Notes: a model not told the origin generated them from the sequence alone. Counted from the stretch's first letter, positions 1-14,700 are shown. The stretch: 52,915 nt of DNA from Liolophura sinensis (GCF_032854445.1 NC_088295.1:30562470-30615384), one strand, 5' to 3'. Made by a program: numbers and translations.

Positions 1-2033
1 CATTTACATCTAATTTTCTAGAATTAAAGTTTCTTCAGTGCACTGCTTTGTTACATTAAAAGAATTGAAAGAGTTTCTCCTCTGTTAACTGCACGTGGCA
101 TTAACGAACAATGAAGCCATCCGCTGTAAAAGTTCATTTCCCACTGCACACATAATGTTTGTCAGTTGTTGAACACACTTTCTGAAGACTCCGCATTACA
201 AAAAAGAAAAGCAAATGAACAAATAAAACCCATTACATGTGTAAACACATGCAGATATGTTATTATAGTGAAATATTACCTGGGGTAAATGTAGAAATAA
301 TTCAATGTTAATGGTTAAGCTTATCACAGCTATACAGGTACATGTATATGTAATGTGTGCAAAACAAGAAAAATTCAACAGGGCACAGTTAACTACATGT
401 ACTACAACAACTAGTTTTCACGTTAAGTGAATACTGATGTAAACTCCATTTCAGGCTTATTAATATGGAATGAAAAAAAAGCAGTTTATATGTATTAGGC
501 GAATATCTGTGAACTATTACAAAAGGCAAGTTAATTTAGCAAATATTTAGTACATTACTTGAACCCATCCATCCTTAACAAATGAGAAAAGCCCATAGCA
601 AATTGTATACATGAAAGATTACATATATCCCATGTTGTTGCAAAGAGTAGGGGGTTAAACAAGGGTAAAAACGCTTTATGTTTCCTCTTGCAGCTAAGTT
701 CTTTGCTACCAGGTATTACCATAATCACTTCAAAAGCCTGGAGACCCTTCCTCTTTTTACCACGCACATTATTAAAGAGAGACCTGATGTTTACACTGAA
801 CCAATCTCTCCTAACAAGCAAAAGCTACTGGTACTACTATACTCTGTCATATCAGTCCCTGCGTGATTTCAGGGACATGTAAAGGTATAGCCAGAGGATA
901 ACCTAGAAATTTTCACAAAGCTCTCATATCAATCAATGTCAAATTTAGAAAAAAAAACGTCTGGATTTGGAGGAACACTTTGTGATTTCTGGTGATCATC
1001 TTAATAAATTAGCCGTTGGTTAGACCTGATATATTAACAAAGTTTTGATGTGCATAATGATATATTAAGAAAGAATTGATGTACAAAATCATATATATCA
1101 CAGAAGATGTATTTAGCCAATCCCACAGTTAAATTAATTTTCCCTTTATGTTATTGTTGTTGTTTAAAAGGTGGATGTGTGGTGGTGATGTGTCATGTCT
1201 AAATGTTAAAGAAAAATTAGAAAATTATTTTACTCCAATGTTTGAGGTATGCCATTTATAGGGTGACCTGTTAATAATTACATAACAAGAGAGCCTTAAA
1301 TATTAAAAATCCGAAGGAGTTTGACAGTAGAGAATAATTTGACAGACTGCTGGTTATGAAAATTACAAAACTGATAAAGCCATATGGAAAAATATGAAAT
1401 AAATTCTTCTCCTACATTACAACAACAATTCTTCTCCACACTATCTGTCTTTATTATCATAAAGAATCAAATAAATAACCTCAAATAACCACAGAGGTTC
1501 CAAAGTGTCTAACAGACAATGATATGCACTGGGTTTTCAATAAACTTCATTATTGATATTTGGATAGGAAAATTTCTTGCACACCAATGCATGTTCCTGT
1601 CATAATACTTGACAGCTTCTGCAAGGCACAGATTGAACATTATTAACACTAAGAACTATTGGGGCAGCCACATCGAATGATTTTGCCTGCCAGTGATGGT
1701 TTTACTGCATCACAAACAATTGGCAGATGATATATTGCATTAGGCCACAGATTGCTTTAAAACACCAGTTTGCTTTTTTCACAAGAAGTGCTGTTGGCTG
1801 TTAAGATTATTCACAATCCAAGTACTTGAGCTGCCAAGAAAGCGAGTAACAGATAAACAATGAAAGTTGTTTGTGAAAAGACGAACAAGCTGACAAAACA
1901 TATGACACACACCCGGACAGACACATTCTCCCTATTTTTAGTCAAGAAATAATAAATATCCTAAACCACTGTGGTTATTTTTTTCGTAGCCAGACACTGG
2001 ACAAATATATAATTCCCTTAAAAAAACACTTAC
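1..2033. other. Intronic sequence downstream of exon H
   Basis: This is AT-rich intron sequence with no recognisable CELF exon: I find no RRM3 residues in any minus-strand frame. Homopolymer runs and scattered short ORFs look like chance. A motif with adjacent acceptor and donor signals (TTTACCCCAG|GTAATA on the minus strand, near 270-286) is present but unsupported. Confidence 0.6.
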
Positions 2034-2091
2034 CTAGGTTACCAAAATTTGAGAAAGCTCCCAGGTTTCCTGCAGCAGCTTGCTGTAATAT
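2034..2091 (-). CDS. CELF2-like: CELF exon H: linker segment
   Basis: This 58-nt exon (19 codons plus one base) encodes [19 protein letters not shown]. It continues PQYLA from exon G and matches the (L)LQQA...NLGAFS motif of CELF2. The acceptor is CTTCCTGATTACAG and the donor is CTAG|GTAAGT. A second AG 9 nt further in (exon start 2082) would drop Ile-Leu-Gln in frame. The next exon would have to start in phase 1 and lies left of the window or in an unrecognised small exon below 2034. Confidence 0.85.
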
Positions 2092-5000
2092 CTGTAATCA
2101 GGAAGCATATTCAGAGGTTTTAATGACTGCTCCATGGCTTGTCAGTGGCACATATGAACTCTTGTCCCTGAACAACCTTATGTTTACACTCTTATTCAGT
2201 TTTTTGAGAGAGCCAACATAAACTGTTTTACAAAGGTCTGGAGTCATAATTTGGCTTTCCTCCAAGGTTTTAAATCCGCAGTCTGTCCATTGGATCTGGA
2301 TAGATAGCTCCTGGATCATGTAGATACCCTGAGATTAGGCTCCCTTGGGGCAACTTCCCAGACTAACTTGACATGTAATTTCTGAAAATTCAATCTCTAA
2401 CCTAAGGTGGTGGAAACAATTTCCATCCTAATTAAATACCATAATCCAGGCCAGTCTGTACACTCAGTACTGGGGGCAAAACAAGGAAGAATGGCTCAAG
2501 GACACACAGGAACTATGGAATCTGATTTAAAATTGGGGGGCCATTATCAGTTGAATATAGGAGAAAGGCTCTCAGGTATCTGTCTAAATGAGTCCTCTGC
2601 TGGGAATACATATACATGTGTATTCCAGTCTGGTGTGAGGATGTTAGAGAGCCTGGTGCGTGAAACCCACTTGATCAGACTTATTGGTCAAGTAAATGGA
2701 GGTGGTGGGAAACCTGATATGAAAGCTTATCGGGAACATCCAGCCAGTGAGTCATTTTCTATACATGTATTTCTCATGAAGCTGACCAATAGCATTAACT
2801 ATGTGTAAAATGGAACCGGAGCTATAAATCTACATGTAGTAGCAATTCTGGCACATATTCCTCACAACACTTCATCTTTACTGCAATTTTTATGTCCTAC
2901 TGTCAGAGGTCTTATCTATGGATGAAAATATGAGAGCAGTGTTATCAGTCAACTGCCTTGTTCAGATAAGGCTGCTCTGACTCATGTTTTCTCCCCTTCA
3001 ACAGCAGACTGCTGACACCTTAGCCTACATGTATGCACAGGAGAAAGACCCCTATGTAAATTTGCCAAACTTTCACTCAGTTGTTCTGTCAAGTTGACAC
3101 AAAGGCACACTGATAAAAACACAATAGAAGTCAAGCTGGGGGCTGGGTTATTACCCACATATGTAACTGGAGATCTCAGCGGGATGCTGCCTCAGACAAT
3201 CCCTGCCTCTGGAACAACACCCCACTCCTCCAGAAAAACCAAGCCTGAAATAGCCCTTCTCCCAGTCAGAGGTACTACCCCTCTGAAAACTGGTGCCTCC
3301 CGTCTGTAGAACAGCATGTACACCACTGCCCATGTGGCAAGATGTTACAGTTGGGAGAAGGGCAGTCAGGGCACCAGACTCAGGTCTCTGTGGACACTGT
3401 GCAATCTATAACAGTGTAGCCATTCATTCAGCTTTCCTGCTACACCCTATGTACAAGTTTATGTGTGTTCTGTGCATTTGCTTGTCCCCGTAAGCCCCCT
3501 GAACAATAGCTTTAGCTCTTTTGGCATTTGCTGTTGGTAACCTTGCTGCTAAACTCTGGTACAAGGTTATAGGTCAGCTGATAACAGATACAAAAGGAAT
3601 GTGTTAACCTGGCCTATATCAGGTATCATCAAAGAGAAGACATCATCCAGAGATCTAACACCAACAAACCAGGCATCTCTGACCCCCCAGCAGATATGTA
3701 CACATCTACAATAGTCATGTTAACACATCTATTAGCCAAAGGCCAATAATATGGCTTTAACCACGGCCAGGAAAGCTACATGTATGATAAATTCATCCCA
3801 CAGCTGACCTACCAACCAGTGCATTTAAAATGTTTCTAATAACACATCAGACTACAAAGTACAGGTTTAGAGTAAAGGTTTAGAATAGCAAAACACCATG
3901 TAATACCATGCTTTCAGTGTTTTAATTATGAGACATGGTAACCTCATGTCAACACCACCTGATACAGCACTAATGAAAGCATTCCAGTAGAATAAAACAT
4001 AGCAAGGACCATTATTTCACAACAAATTTTCATCAGCTTTCACATCACACTCCTCAAAGTCAGGGTTTGTTATGATAAATGGCCAAGAACAGTATTCATG
4101 TGTAATACATATATAAATAAGGCTTTGATATAAATATATTCTGGTTCTAATGTACTTACTGCAAGATACTGTGGGTTCAGTGCCCCTAAACCACCTAAAG
4201 CTGCCATATTCCACATATTTGAGTTGACTTGTTGCATTTTCTTTGCCTCTTTTTCTTTCTGTGTATCAGCAAATTTAACCACCAGTGGTGATGAGCAGCC
4301 CTATATGAACATGAAAGCAATTGTTTTACATCAACATGTACTAATATACAAGCAAAAGTAAATCTTATGGTAATCACAGACCATATTAAAGTAAAAGAAA
4401 GCTAAAATATGAAGCAAGGCTCATCAAAGAGAGCTGAAAACTATACCTAAAAAAACTTTCATTTTTTGAGATCTTTTTGAAAGTGTTGAATGGCATTCAA
4501 ATATTTGAATACTGTGGTGGGCTTTATGAGCCATACTGACGGTATCTAGCAACTCTGACGTCATATCACTTTTTTTTCCTCATGTTCATCAGAAGGAAGG
4601 AATTTTGGGGAACATTATTTCAGTAATCTTTTACTCATAGGTAGAAATAGTTATTCCTACATTCAGTGTCGTGACTGGAGTCAGAAAAACTTCCTGTGAC
4701 ATCTAAGTTCCTAACCTCTGATAGTATGGTCCTTAAAGCCCACCTTAGAATTCAAATGTTTGAGCGCCTTTAAGTCTTTTCACAAAAATCTAAAAAAATA
4801 CATGAAATAATATTTGTGCATAGTTTTAAGTGGTCTATTTTACAGGTCTTTTCCTTTAAGCATGTACATGCTAACTTTTTATCTCTTAACTATTAGTTTA
4901 ATCTTCCTGCTTCATTTAAACATCTTTATTTCACAAACTTATACCAATGAGTTGATATTGAAGATAAGGACAGGAATTTGTGATCCTCCATGCATTTATT

Positions 5001-5735
5001 ATTTATTTATTTTAGAATTGGTGTTTCAAACTATGCTCAGCAATTTTCCACTTAAATGATGGCACTCATGTTTATAGGCAGAGGAGACCTGTGTTCCCCA
5101 GTCCAAACTATCACAACCCTCCTGCTCTATAGCCCCAGCTAAACCAGCAAAGAGCATCGATTTGAGGGTGTGACCTCGTACTGTAGCTCATTATTCACAA
5201 ACTGTGCCAAGTAGACTGGTAGGTTTAAAGGTACTATATATATATAAAACTATACACAGAAGAGAAGAAAGATCTGAATATAAACTGACATCCATTGTGT
5301 GGTGGTGATGCATGGCTTTGATGGCATTCTGTGCACTCTGCCGGTTACTGAATGTGACAAACGCACAACCTGCAAAATACAAAACAGACAAATCAAACTT
5401 TGACAAATGGTGAAAAAGTTTTAGAACAAATTCTACTATGTTAAAAGACCTATATTTTTTCCATGATTAAGGTACACATTTTGCCCCATTCTCACGCCCT
5501 ATTGATCTTAGAAAAGTGTTTTGGTGTTTGTTTGGAAAGTTGGGTGATATCTTACTGGAAAAAAAAGTCAGCGCAAATAGTAATATTCTAGAATATTTAT
5601 TTGCCTCTTAAAATGCACTTTTGGGGCAAAATTTTATGTCACTTATGAAACTTTTCATATACAAAGACATCTTGGATAACACAAATGCTTTGGTTCAAAC
5701 ATATTCTATTTGCGTATGTAGCAGTCACTGCAGCA

Positions 5736-5782
<47 letters not shown>

Positions 5783-8700
5783 TGTATCATATTGATATAT
5801 GCACTTAAATTAAGTCCTAATCCATCAATGTACAAGTACAACACCTACATGGATTCCTAACCATTCCTAAAAACTCCATCTGACTATTTCATAAAAACAT
5901 GCAACTGTCCAGAGTCAAGTTCCGAAAACACCTAATGAATAGGCCATCTTCCAGGGGAAGTAAAGTGATAATCAAGCCGAACAGAGCTTTCGCTTTCCGT
6001 TACACATCTTAAGCCTGTCCTCAAGAGGGTAGTGGGTTATTGGGGGAGAGGGAGGACAGTGACAGAGAGGAAATGTGACCACACAGGGCTTCGTGATTGC
6101 GCATGGCCACCAGTAATCACTGGCCACAACACCCTCTCCCAGACAGATTACTCAGCCCACTACCCTGTACAAAAACCTCTTCACGCATTTCTTAACACAC
6201 ATCTAGTTAAAGGCTGCTGGATTCGAAGCTAGCTTCCTAGTTAATTACTTCGCCTGGTTCATGGTCACATCGTAAAGGCCTGTGTAAACATAACACTTCC
6301 CAGAGAGCCCCATGAAATCTCAACCCATAAATACTGCCAAACTCCGCACATAATTACATATTTGTCTATCACTTCTGAAATCATAGATAGGCTACAAACC
6401 TTCTCCCGCCTTTAAAAGGACAGCCCATATATCATTCATATTCAATACATTTCCTAGCCCACAATTAACATGATGTTCTTCTAATGAAACAAGGAGAATG
6501 AACATGTATTCTGTTCTCCCAAATTACGATGCTCACAAACTAACATGGATACCATATTCATTATGAATAGTGGAGCTGTATATCTACAGCTCACAACATA
6601 CAGACTACATGAAAATCCCTACAGTGATTTTGTATAATGTTAAAACTAGTACATTTTTCATTAAGACCTGAGCCCTGAGGCTTAAGTCCTATTAAAAAAA
6701 AAAAACAATATGAATTCATATATTTCCACCTGTATGTGAAAATATGCGATGACTGTTGGCATGGTGAAATCTGAGCAATATCAGAAAGAAGATAAACAAT
6801 AAGTCATTAGGAGCTGAAGTACACGAAGGCTTCGATATCTTCATGCCACAACATAAATGTTTCATAAAAGCCAATGTATTCTCCATTTGCCAATGAGCAT
6901 ACCACTAACAAGGTGTTCCCCAGCAGACTCACCCCTACTTTGCCCGTTTGGATCTCTTAATACTGTACAATCTTCTATCGTCCCGTAGGGAGCAAACATC
7001 ATTCTGACATCCTCTTCTGTGGACTTCTTGGCTAACATGCCGACAAATAACTTTCTTTCTTCTACTGCTGAAAACACAAACAGGAAAACAAAGACATTGG
7101 TTAATCAAGTGTGTCACAGTTTTACATAAATACATGTAAGGCATATATTTATTTATCTGACTGGTACTTTAAGCCATACTCAAGAATGTACATCAGTTTC
7201 TAAGAAAAATGTACATGTAACATCTAAGTACATGTAGGTGCTCTTCAGAAGAACTTTAAAAGGCAGCACATACACATTTATTGCCAAATACACAATTTAC
7301 TGTCCATGTCCTCCTTCAAAATATTTTTACAACAGTTTCTACAAGTGTCATCTTGTGCTAAAAGATAAATGCAACGTGTATGAATACATGCACATGTAAG
7401 CATACAGGAACAGTAAACATGAAACATTATCACAATTTTAAAGGGCATGCAATGAAACCTCTCTTAAAACACCCATTACACTTAATATTCTTCAGATTTT
7501 GTTGATTCAGTACAATTCATACTAGCATGAATCAGATTTCACTGATAAGTAAAGCTACCATATCAATGTCTGTGTTGATTGATGCTGGAATTCTTAGGCT
7601 TGGTGGTCTTGTGAAGTTCGTTACAAGTTTCCAGGATAACAGGACAGCTAGCAGTGCATTCAAATTTATAGCTTATGATAGTGGAGATGATTTTATGTCT
7701 AGCATGTAATTTCTATAGGATAGAGTGGGAGAACACTGCCAAGCCACAACCAAATATGACAAATTTACACTGATATCCTGTAAGTTATAGAACACCTTTC
7801 CAGACAAAATCTGGACTCCTTGTTAAGCCATAGACAAACAAGATAAACGGAGGGAAATCTTTTCAAAAGAAGATTGATGGTGCTAAGGGCCAGTTTTTTT
7901 GCACTTGCAGTCACCGATGGCCAATGACAGTAAAGTATTAAGCTTGTGGTAAAGCTTTCATCAATCACGCCGTGCGGCAGCAGGAATCTGGTGGGCAGAG
8001 ACAGGAGATAAGTACCAGGGATCATGAGGGGTTGTCTCTGGCCAGATTACCCTCTAGGATAGACTCTACCACAAGCACAGACCTGGCTATCTCACATCCC
8101 AAGGCTCATCACACAAACCCGGCTTAACAATAGAATCAGCTTAACGCCATGCCCAGCCTCTGATTAAAAATGATCTTAAACAGGTGCGAGTTTCCATCAT
8201 CTGTTGATTGTCCTTCTCCGACACCTAAGTAGCCAGGGCAACTCCTCAGAATCTCTGGCAAATCAATCACCATGCTCTGTGTGAGATCTTGTCAACCTGA
8301 CAATATACTGTACATCCACACACAGGTAATGTACATGTTTGCTGAAACATTTAATGCATGTATGTAGGAAAAACTAGCAAATGAGCACAGTAAATACATG
8401 CACTAGCACTTCTGCTGGAATATTTTAGCTAGCTAGTATTAACTAGGAAAATAGAAATACATTTTATGCATTTTATGTCCTTTTCAAAAGTACTTCTCTT
8501 ACACGTTAAGATTCCAGGAACCACTGTACATGTACCTGACAAACCTAAAGTAAAGGTAAAGCCAACCAAGCCAGAGCTGCTGATCACAGCTACGTGTATC
8601 TGTATTTTAACACACAGGAAGCCAATGCCACCATCACATACTGTGTGTGGATCTGTACAATTGGATGTTACTGGATCGTTAAGTAAGAGTAGTGCAGAAG

Positions 8701-11700
8701 AAAACCTCTGTCTCTTAACGCTTCATTGCTGATCTAACAGTTGCATGTCAGCGGTCGGGGAATGGTGTTTAGTTTTGACATTCCATCAAGAGTGCGATCG
8801 ATACAAGCCAGGGGGAGGTAATTAGCTTGCCTCATAATAGGTTCTCTGCTAAAGCGATTTAACTGCTCTCAGTCAGTGATTACTTCTAATACGTCTGACC
8901 TCAGGGGGGGGAATGTGGCAAACTTGTTCGTAACAAATCCATACTGTGACTCGGATGCACATATTTAACAGCATCATTTATTTGGCTTCTGCTTTATGTC
9001 CAAATGAATCTATTCCCCATCAAGTCCTTGTCATGTATGCATCAGGCCATCTGAAGGTGAACAGGACACTAAGGGACAGACAGGACTTGCTGACATACCA
9101 CACCAGTACAGCATGTAATGTGCAAGTAGAACACCAACACCCATCAAATATATTTCAGATTCTGCAGGAATATTCCTTTGGTTTTGAACAAAAAAAAGAG
9201 AGTTATTGATGGGAAAGGTTTCAAACTTTGTGTATTTCATAGTTACAGACGCACACCAGTATTTTAAAAGTCAAAAAATATCAAATTAGGGCCAATGATG
9301 TGTGAAAAAATTACATTCTTGCTCCCCCAAATCAAGATTTTAGCTCCAGAAGCCATACTAGATAACGTAGAGATGAAAAGCAATCCCACAGACCTCACAC
9401 CACTGTTAAATACAAACTTGATAGATTGAAACTACTAGACACATATACATGTATCTTGTTCATAAGATTAGTGTCACAAACTCATAGACAGGACACAGAG
9501 AGAGAGTATTTCCTCACAGTAAAACCATGAACTTGAGCCCAATGGCTGTGAAATGGCTCTATTGCTCTTCTTCTACTTTTATTTTTCTTGTAACTAATGA
9601 CAAACTGTCTAGTACAATTCACTGGTCTTCTCCACCCACAAAGGGCTGATCAGTTATTCTGTCTCTAATGGAGGACCCAGGCCCACCTCCAAATGACCTG
9701 ACTTCAAAGAGAATGCATTGCACTAGCACATCATATTATGATATACTGTTAGATTGTAGACATTTTCCCAAAATTGTTTTTTGCAACTAAGACGTTACCG
9801 TTTCTATTTGTTCAGTTAGTGTGAGCCTGAAAATCTTCATTATTTCTACCACTGATGTATGTGGCAACAGATCAAGGCAACATATCGTAATACAATACAT
9901 GTCTTGGTCACTACACTGTACAGTTGTATCGCAACAGAACAAATATGGCAAGGTCACATAAAATCTGTCAACCTTTTTTTCAGCCTTTTCAGGATTATAT
10001 GCAAATGTTCATCACATATAGCAAACGTAATTAACAGATCATTCCACAATTTAACAGATAACTTCAACGAAACATGAAAATATTTGCATAACAAGTATAT
10101 TGGCATTCACACAATTAGGAAGATCAACTATTGGGCAGTAACCCAAGGGGTCAGGCAGTGCTACAGATAATTTTCAGATAGCAGGTAGTGCCTTACTCTA
10201 TACTTTTCAAAGAGAGGAAGTACTGGGTAAGCCTACCGCAGTACACATTTTTTGAAAATAGTCAACACTCCACTAGTTTGGGTCCCCAGCAATACACCAG
10301 GAAAATGTGAAGTTGATTGAGTGAAGGGGTTGAGAAAATTGAAAGACATACATGTGCATACATGTATAGGCCTACATAGATCTACTGGTACAGACATTCT
10401 TGTAGTTACATATGTGTATGTACATGTCAATTGCCCATTATTACCTTTTCATTTTGTTTTGATAGCAGGGGTTGCAGTATTATTTCATTCTATCGTAACT
10501 TGCCTAATGCCACTGGTAATTTTTTTTATCTGTCAAAACATTTTTGTGTGCACAAACAACTGCCGTTTTAGGATCACAACATGCTATGCTTGTTATGCTA
10601 AATCAAAATGTAGGCCTACATAAGAAGACAAAAATTTATTATTTGTGTTTTATTTATTCGCAGAAGTGTTTCCTAACACTAGCTGTTCTCATGATCACTG
10701 TACTTCATTGCATTAGCTTCTCTCCTCAGAAATCACCGATTCTTGTACACATTCGAAACTGGACACTCACACTTTAATATAGCACAAATAACTGACGATC
10801 GGTGTAGAGTTAAAATCATACATTGAGATGATATAATGCAATACAGTAGCAGAACTTGCTGTATAGTAACCCAGATTACCATTGTTTTAGCCCTTGCTAC
10901 AGCTTCTGCATGGCAAACACTAGATAATGTCAGGAATACATATATCACAGTAGTCAATTCTTCACGACTGCAGGTAGTGATGCATGAGCCTTTGCTATCT
11001 ACTGTCGATTTTGACAGGACTGTTTGCTTTAAATCTCACATGTATGCTATAGCTTTCAGAAAATTTAGGTGTAAACACATATCGTCAGGCATATTCAGTA
11101 CGCGCTGCACGCCCCTTACCTGAAGACACTGGGGTCAAGGTCAAATGGCATACCCGTCGTCTGATAAGTTCCACATTCTTTAATTTCACCATTTTGGTGA
11201 CTAACCAAGCGCTCGCTTGCCATAGGGTAGGCCTTAATATTATTAGGAGCTGTTAAATACAGGAACATAAGACTACCTTACACAGTGTAAATCTTTTCAC
11301 TATATATGCTACCACATATGCACCGATTGGTATGTGACATTTACCGTCACGATCCTCAGAATAGAGCAAGCCTATTCAATAACCTTTCGTGACACGAAAA
11401 TAAATGAATAATAAATGACAGCATGACTCCAAACATAATTAAAATTTTTATTCAATGCATCATCACAACATATAAATCCCAACAAAACAAAAAGGAAAAC
11501 ATCACCAAAAGAAGCTAATATTTGACCATAATGCACCGTCTATTTTTTTAAGCGCACTTCATATTTTTCCATGACTCTTTAATGGGTCTCTCGCAATACT
11601 CACCAAGAGACACATAAAAACCAAAACATATGAAACTTAGACAGGGGAATTGGTCCATACATTATACATGTAATTCTCACCACATCTTCAAGGAAGACAA

Positions 11701-14700
11701 TTTTTTTTCCATCAAAATCAGTTGAAATTTCTTACTAGCTTTTCTTACTTATTACTAGCTGATCCACATTAGTAAAATGAAGAGTTTGCGACAACTTGAT
11801 CAAAGATTACATACATGTACATGTCCTTTGAAATTTCTGATATCCCTACATTTTGAGATGGCTTAGCACAAATCCAAATCAGCATCTCAAATTCAAACTT
11901 TCAGTCTTTGTGATTCTCACGTTCACTTTGTGAAAGGATAAGGAAATATATGGGGTCACTAACCCTCATACCGGGCTCAGTCTAGACCAACAAGACGGTC
12001 AGAGTTTACATCTGACCAACATCTGTTACCTACAACAAATATTCCTTTAACATGTTACTTTAGGGACTTTTTAAAATGTGTAATAAATTTATCGGCTGGC
12101 CGTTGTAGAGGCGAAAAGCTTCAGTGATGTCATTCAAAGGGAGATAAGTAGATGCATGTGGCAGCATATGGAAATATACATGTCCTCCACTTGACAGTTC
12201 CTGTCCATTGAAAACTGATGTAATGTGTCTTATGCAGGATAAAATACATGCTACATATTTACATGTACATTGTCCACTACAAGAAATCAGTTATTAATCA
12301 GAGTGACACCATTACATGTATTTGGATTCGTTTCAAGCGTTTTTACAGCCAGATATCTGGGATTGGCATAGCCTTATAAATACTGATATAAGAGTCAGCA
12401 GTGATGCTGTCCTGATAATAAACAGTTGTGCTGAGTAATTTCACTCATTTGCCAAACACCAGACTGTACTGATAAATCTCCAGTAAAGCCTTCAGTAAGT
12501 TAACACATTTATTGAGTGCTCTGGATTATTGAATGTGGCCAGATGTCTGAAGTTCTGGCTTAATTTGATCTAGCCAGAAATTTAAGTTAATTGTAACAAA
12601 GCCTATCCTTGCCACAACCAGGGATCAATGAGCAAAGCAAGTATTATACTGCAGAATGGTATCCTGAAGAGACATCCTAAGGAGAAAGACTGAAAAACAC
12701 ACAGCATGTTACATCATGTTTACTTTTCAAAACCTTGAATTTCACAAAAGGATCTCTGTCTGTCGGTCTGTAAATCATGATTTCTTTAGGCCGAATCAGT
12801 TTCCTCATTCTTGATATCATGGAGACAGACTAAATGGCGGCGACTCATAGTTTGGCAAATGGAGGGACCAATAATTGATTACACTAGAGTCTCATTTCCG
12901 GAGCTGAACTCAATTGTCGATATAACAAAAACCACAAAATAGCTCCTTCAGTTCTCCTCCCCGTGTCATTTTTTTTTTCTTTCATTTCCTTTTTTTCCCT
13001 TTCTTCCATGCTCCTGACGGATCTTGCTTCGGCTGCTGTGTAATCTCCTCTGCATCTGACGCAACAGTCATACCAAGCCAAAACATTTGGGAATAAAATT
13101 TCTTACGTACAAACTGCTTGTGAAGACATAATTGAAAACGGATGTTCATTCATTGTAATTTGGTTTCTAAATTTCATTTTTCAAACCATTTTATTTTACA
13201 ATGCTGCCATGATTCTATATGTACTACCTGAAAAAACGACGGGTGGGCAACCCAAATTTTAACAACTTTACTCCATTCTTTACCTATTTTGCGGCGGAAA
13301 AAAAAACTTTGGGAGAGAAACGCATGGTTACAAGTAATTATGTGTTCAATTCCTAGAAGAAGTTTCACTGGCCTACTCAGCCAAAGCTCAGGACAAACTG
13401 TTTATTTGTTACTCATTAAAAGCCATGGGGCTAAGAGCATGGGAAGATTATCTACTCCACTTCCTTTAACATGTTGGGCTGGTCTAGAGGACACCCCGAT
13501 CCATTTTACCCCACTGCACAGTAATGGATTACCGGTTGTTGCCAGCTTTCTTATGGCCCAGTGGCCAAGACAGTTGTTCAAGCATCAAATGGGGTAGAAA
13601 ATGAGTCCAGGAAATAAACTAGGCTGGGGGTGGAGAGGTTGTAATGAGTTTTGGACTGCCATGTATCAGGCTCCTTTTGACCAACTGACCTAGAGAACAT
13701 GGGGTGAAGATAATTGTCTTCACCTAAGACTACAAAATATATATCTTCCCCCAGCAGCCTTTAATATTACATCAGCATGGCCAAATTTGTTTTACATCTG
13801 ACATCTGTACTCTATACATACTCATTATGGCAAGCCTCAGGCTTTCAAATCCACTACCAGGCGTACTACGACATTACATTAAATTATATGGAGCATGTGA
13901 AACAGTATTTGCCAATTACATGTATGACATGAACATCAAGTAAAGGGTTCTCATTTAGAATTGGAGGAAGAGGAGGTTAGAGCTCAAAAGTAGGCAGATG
14001 AATTGAAAGTAATTATGCCACAATCACTATTGATTTAAATATTAAGAATATTCAATGTCGGTGGCTATGGGGAGGAGAGTAGGCAGCTACCGGCAGCCTG
14101 CTACTTGCCCTTTTTGAACACCCTGCAAGTATAACTGATGTGATGTGTTATCAGTGTGCCAGTCACATGCCAGTTAAGATTAAGAAAAATTTAGAGAAAT
14201 CTTTCATCTTTCAGTTTGGTAGCAAACAACTTTCTCTCCTTACATTTCTAAAGAACATGTCAAACTCTGAAAATAGTATTATGTTAAATACTGGCAAACT
14301 AAATGAATGAGGTGAATAAAATTATGGGCAGGAAATCTTTCTTTATTGTTAAAATTTAATCTCATGAAGGGAGTACACAAAATTCACAGTTCACAGACTC
14401 AGGGATGCCTAAAAATTGGACATCTAAAAAAAGGCAGGCCCATATAGACCTAAACCTGGAAACTAAGAGCACTGTACATGATTTCACACACCAGGTGTTG
14501 GAAACATACGAGGTACATGTACCTTATGCACCTAACAATAATGAAGACAACTTTCCTGAAGGTAGTGACCAATTTAGCTATTAATGTTAAGGAAATGTTT
14601 GGATTCCAATGTGTCTGAAGCTTTCTGATCCTGGCCTAGACAGATCTTTATGTCCTGCCTTCCAGTGCCAAATGAGATGTGTGGTCAGACAGACTGTGTC

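Larger units (their letters stand above)
4301..5289. other. Intron 6 (between exons F and G)
   Basis: A 989-nt intron. About half is explained by repeats: a foldback MITE-like element (4461-4799) and a probable decayed SINE copy (4990-5180). Confidence 0.7.

Noticed and set aside
1-2033. Search for RRM3 and the CELF C-terminus
   Set aside because: No minus-strand frame shows the RRM3 hallmarks (NLFIYHLP, FGFVSY), so these exons are outside the window.
2407-2808. 133-codon plus-strand open stretch
   Set aside because: It opens with GTG rather than ATG, shows no domain, lies antisense in an intron and is of a length expected about once by chance in a window of this size and composition.
5470-5640. 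Short inverted repeat ATTTTGCCCC/GGGGCAAAAT in intron 5
   Set aside because: The arms are only 10-12 bp with a loop of about 140 nt, which is plausible by chance.
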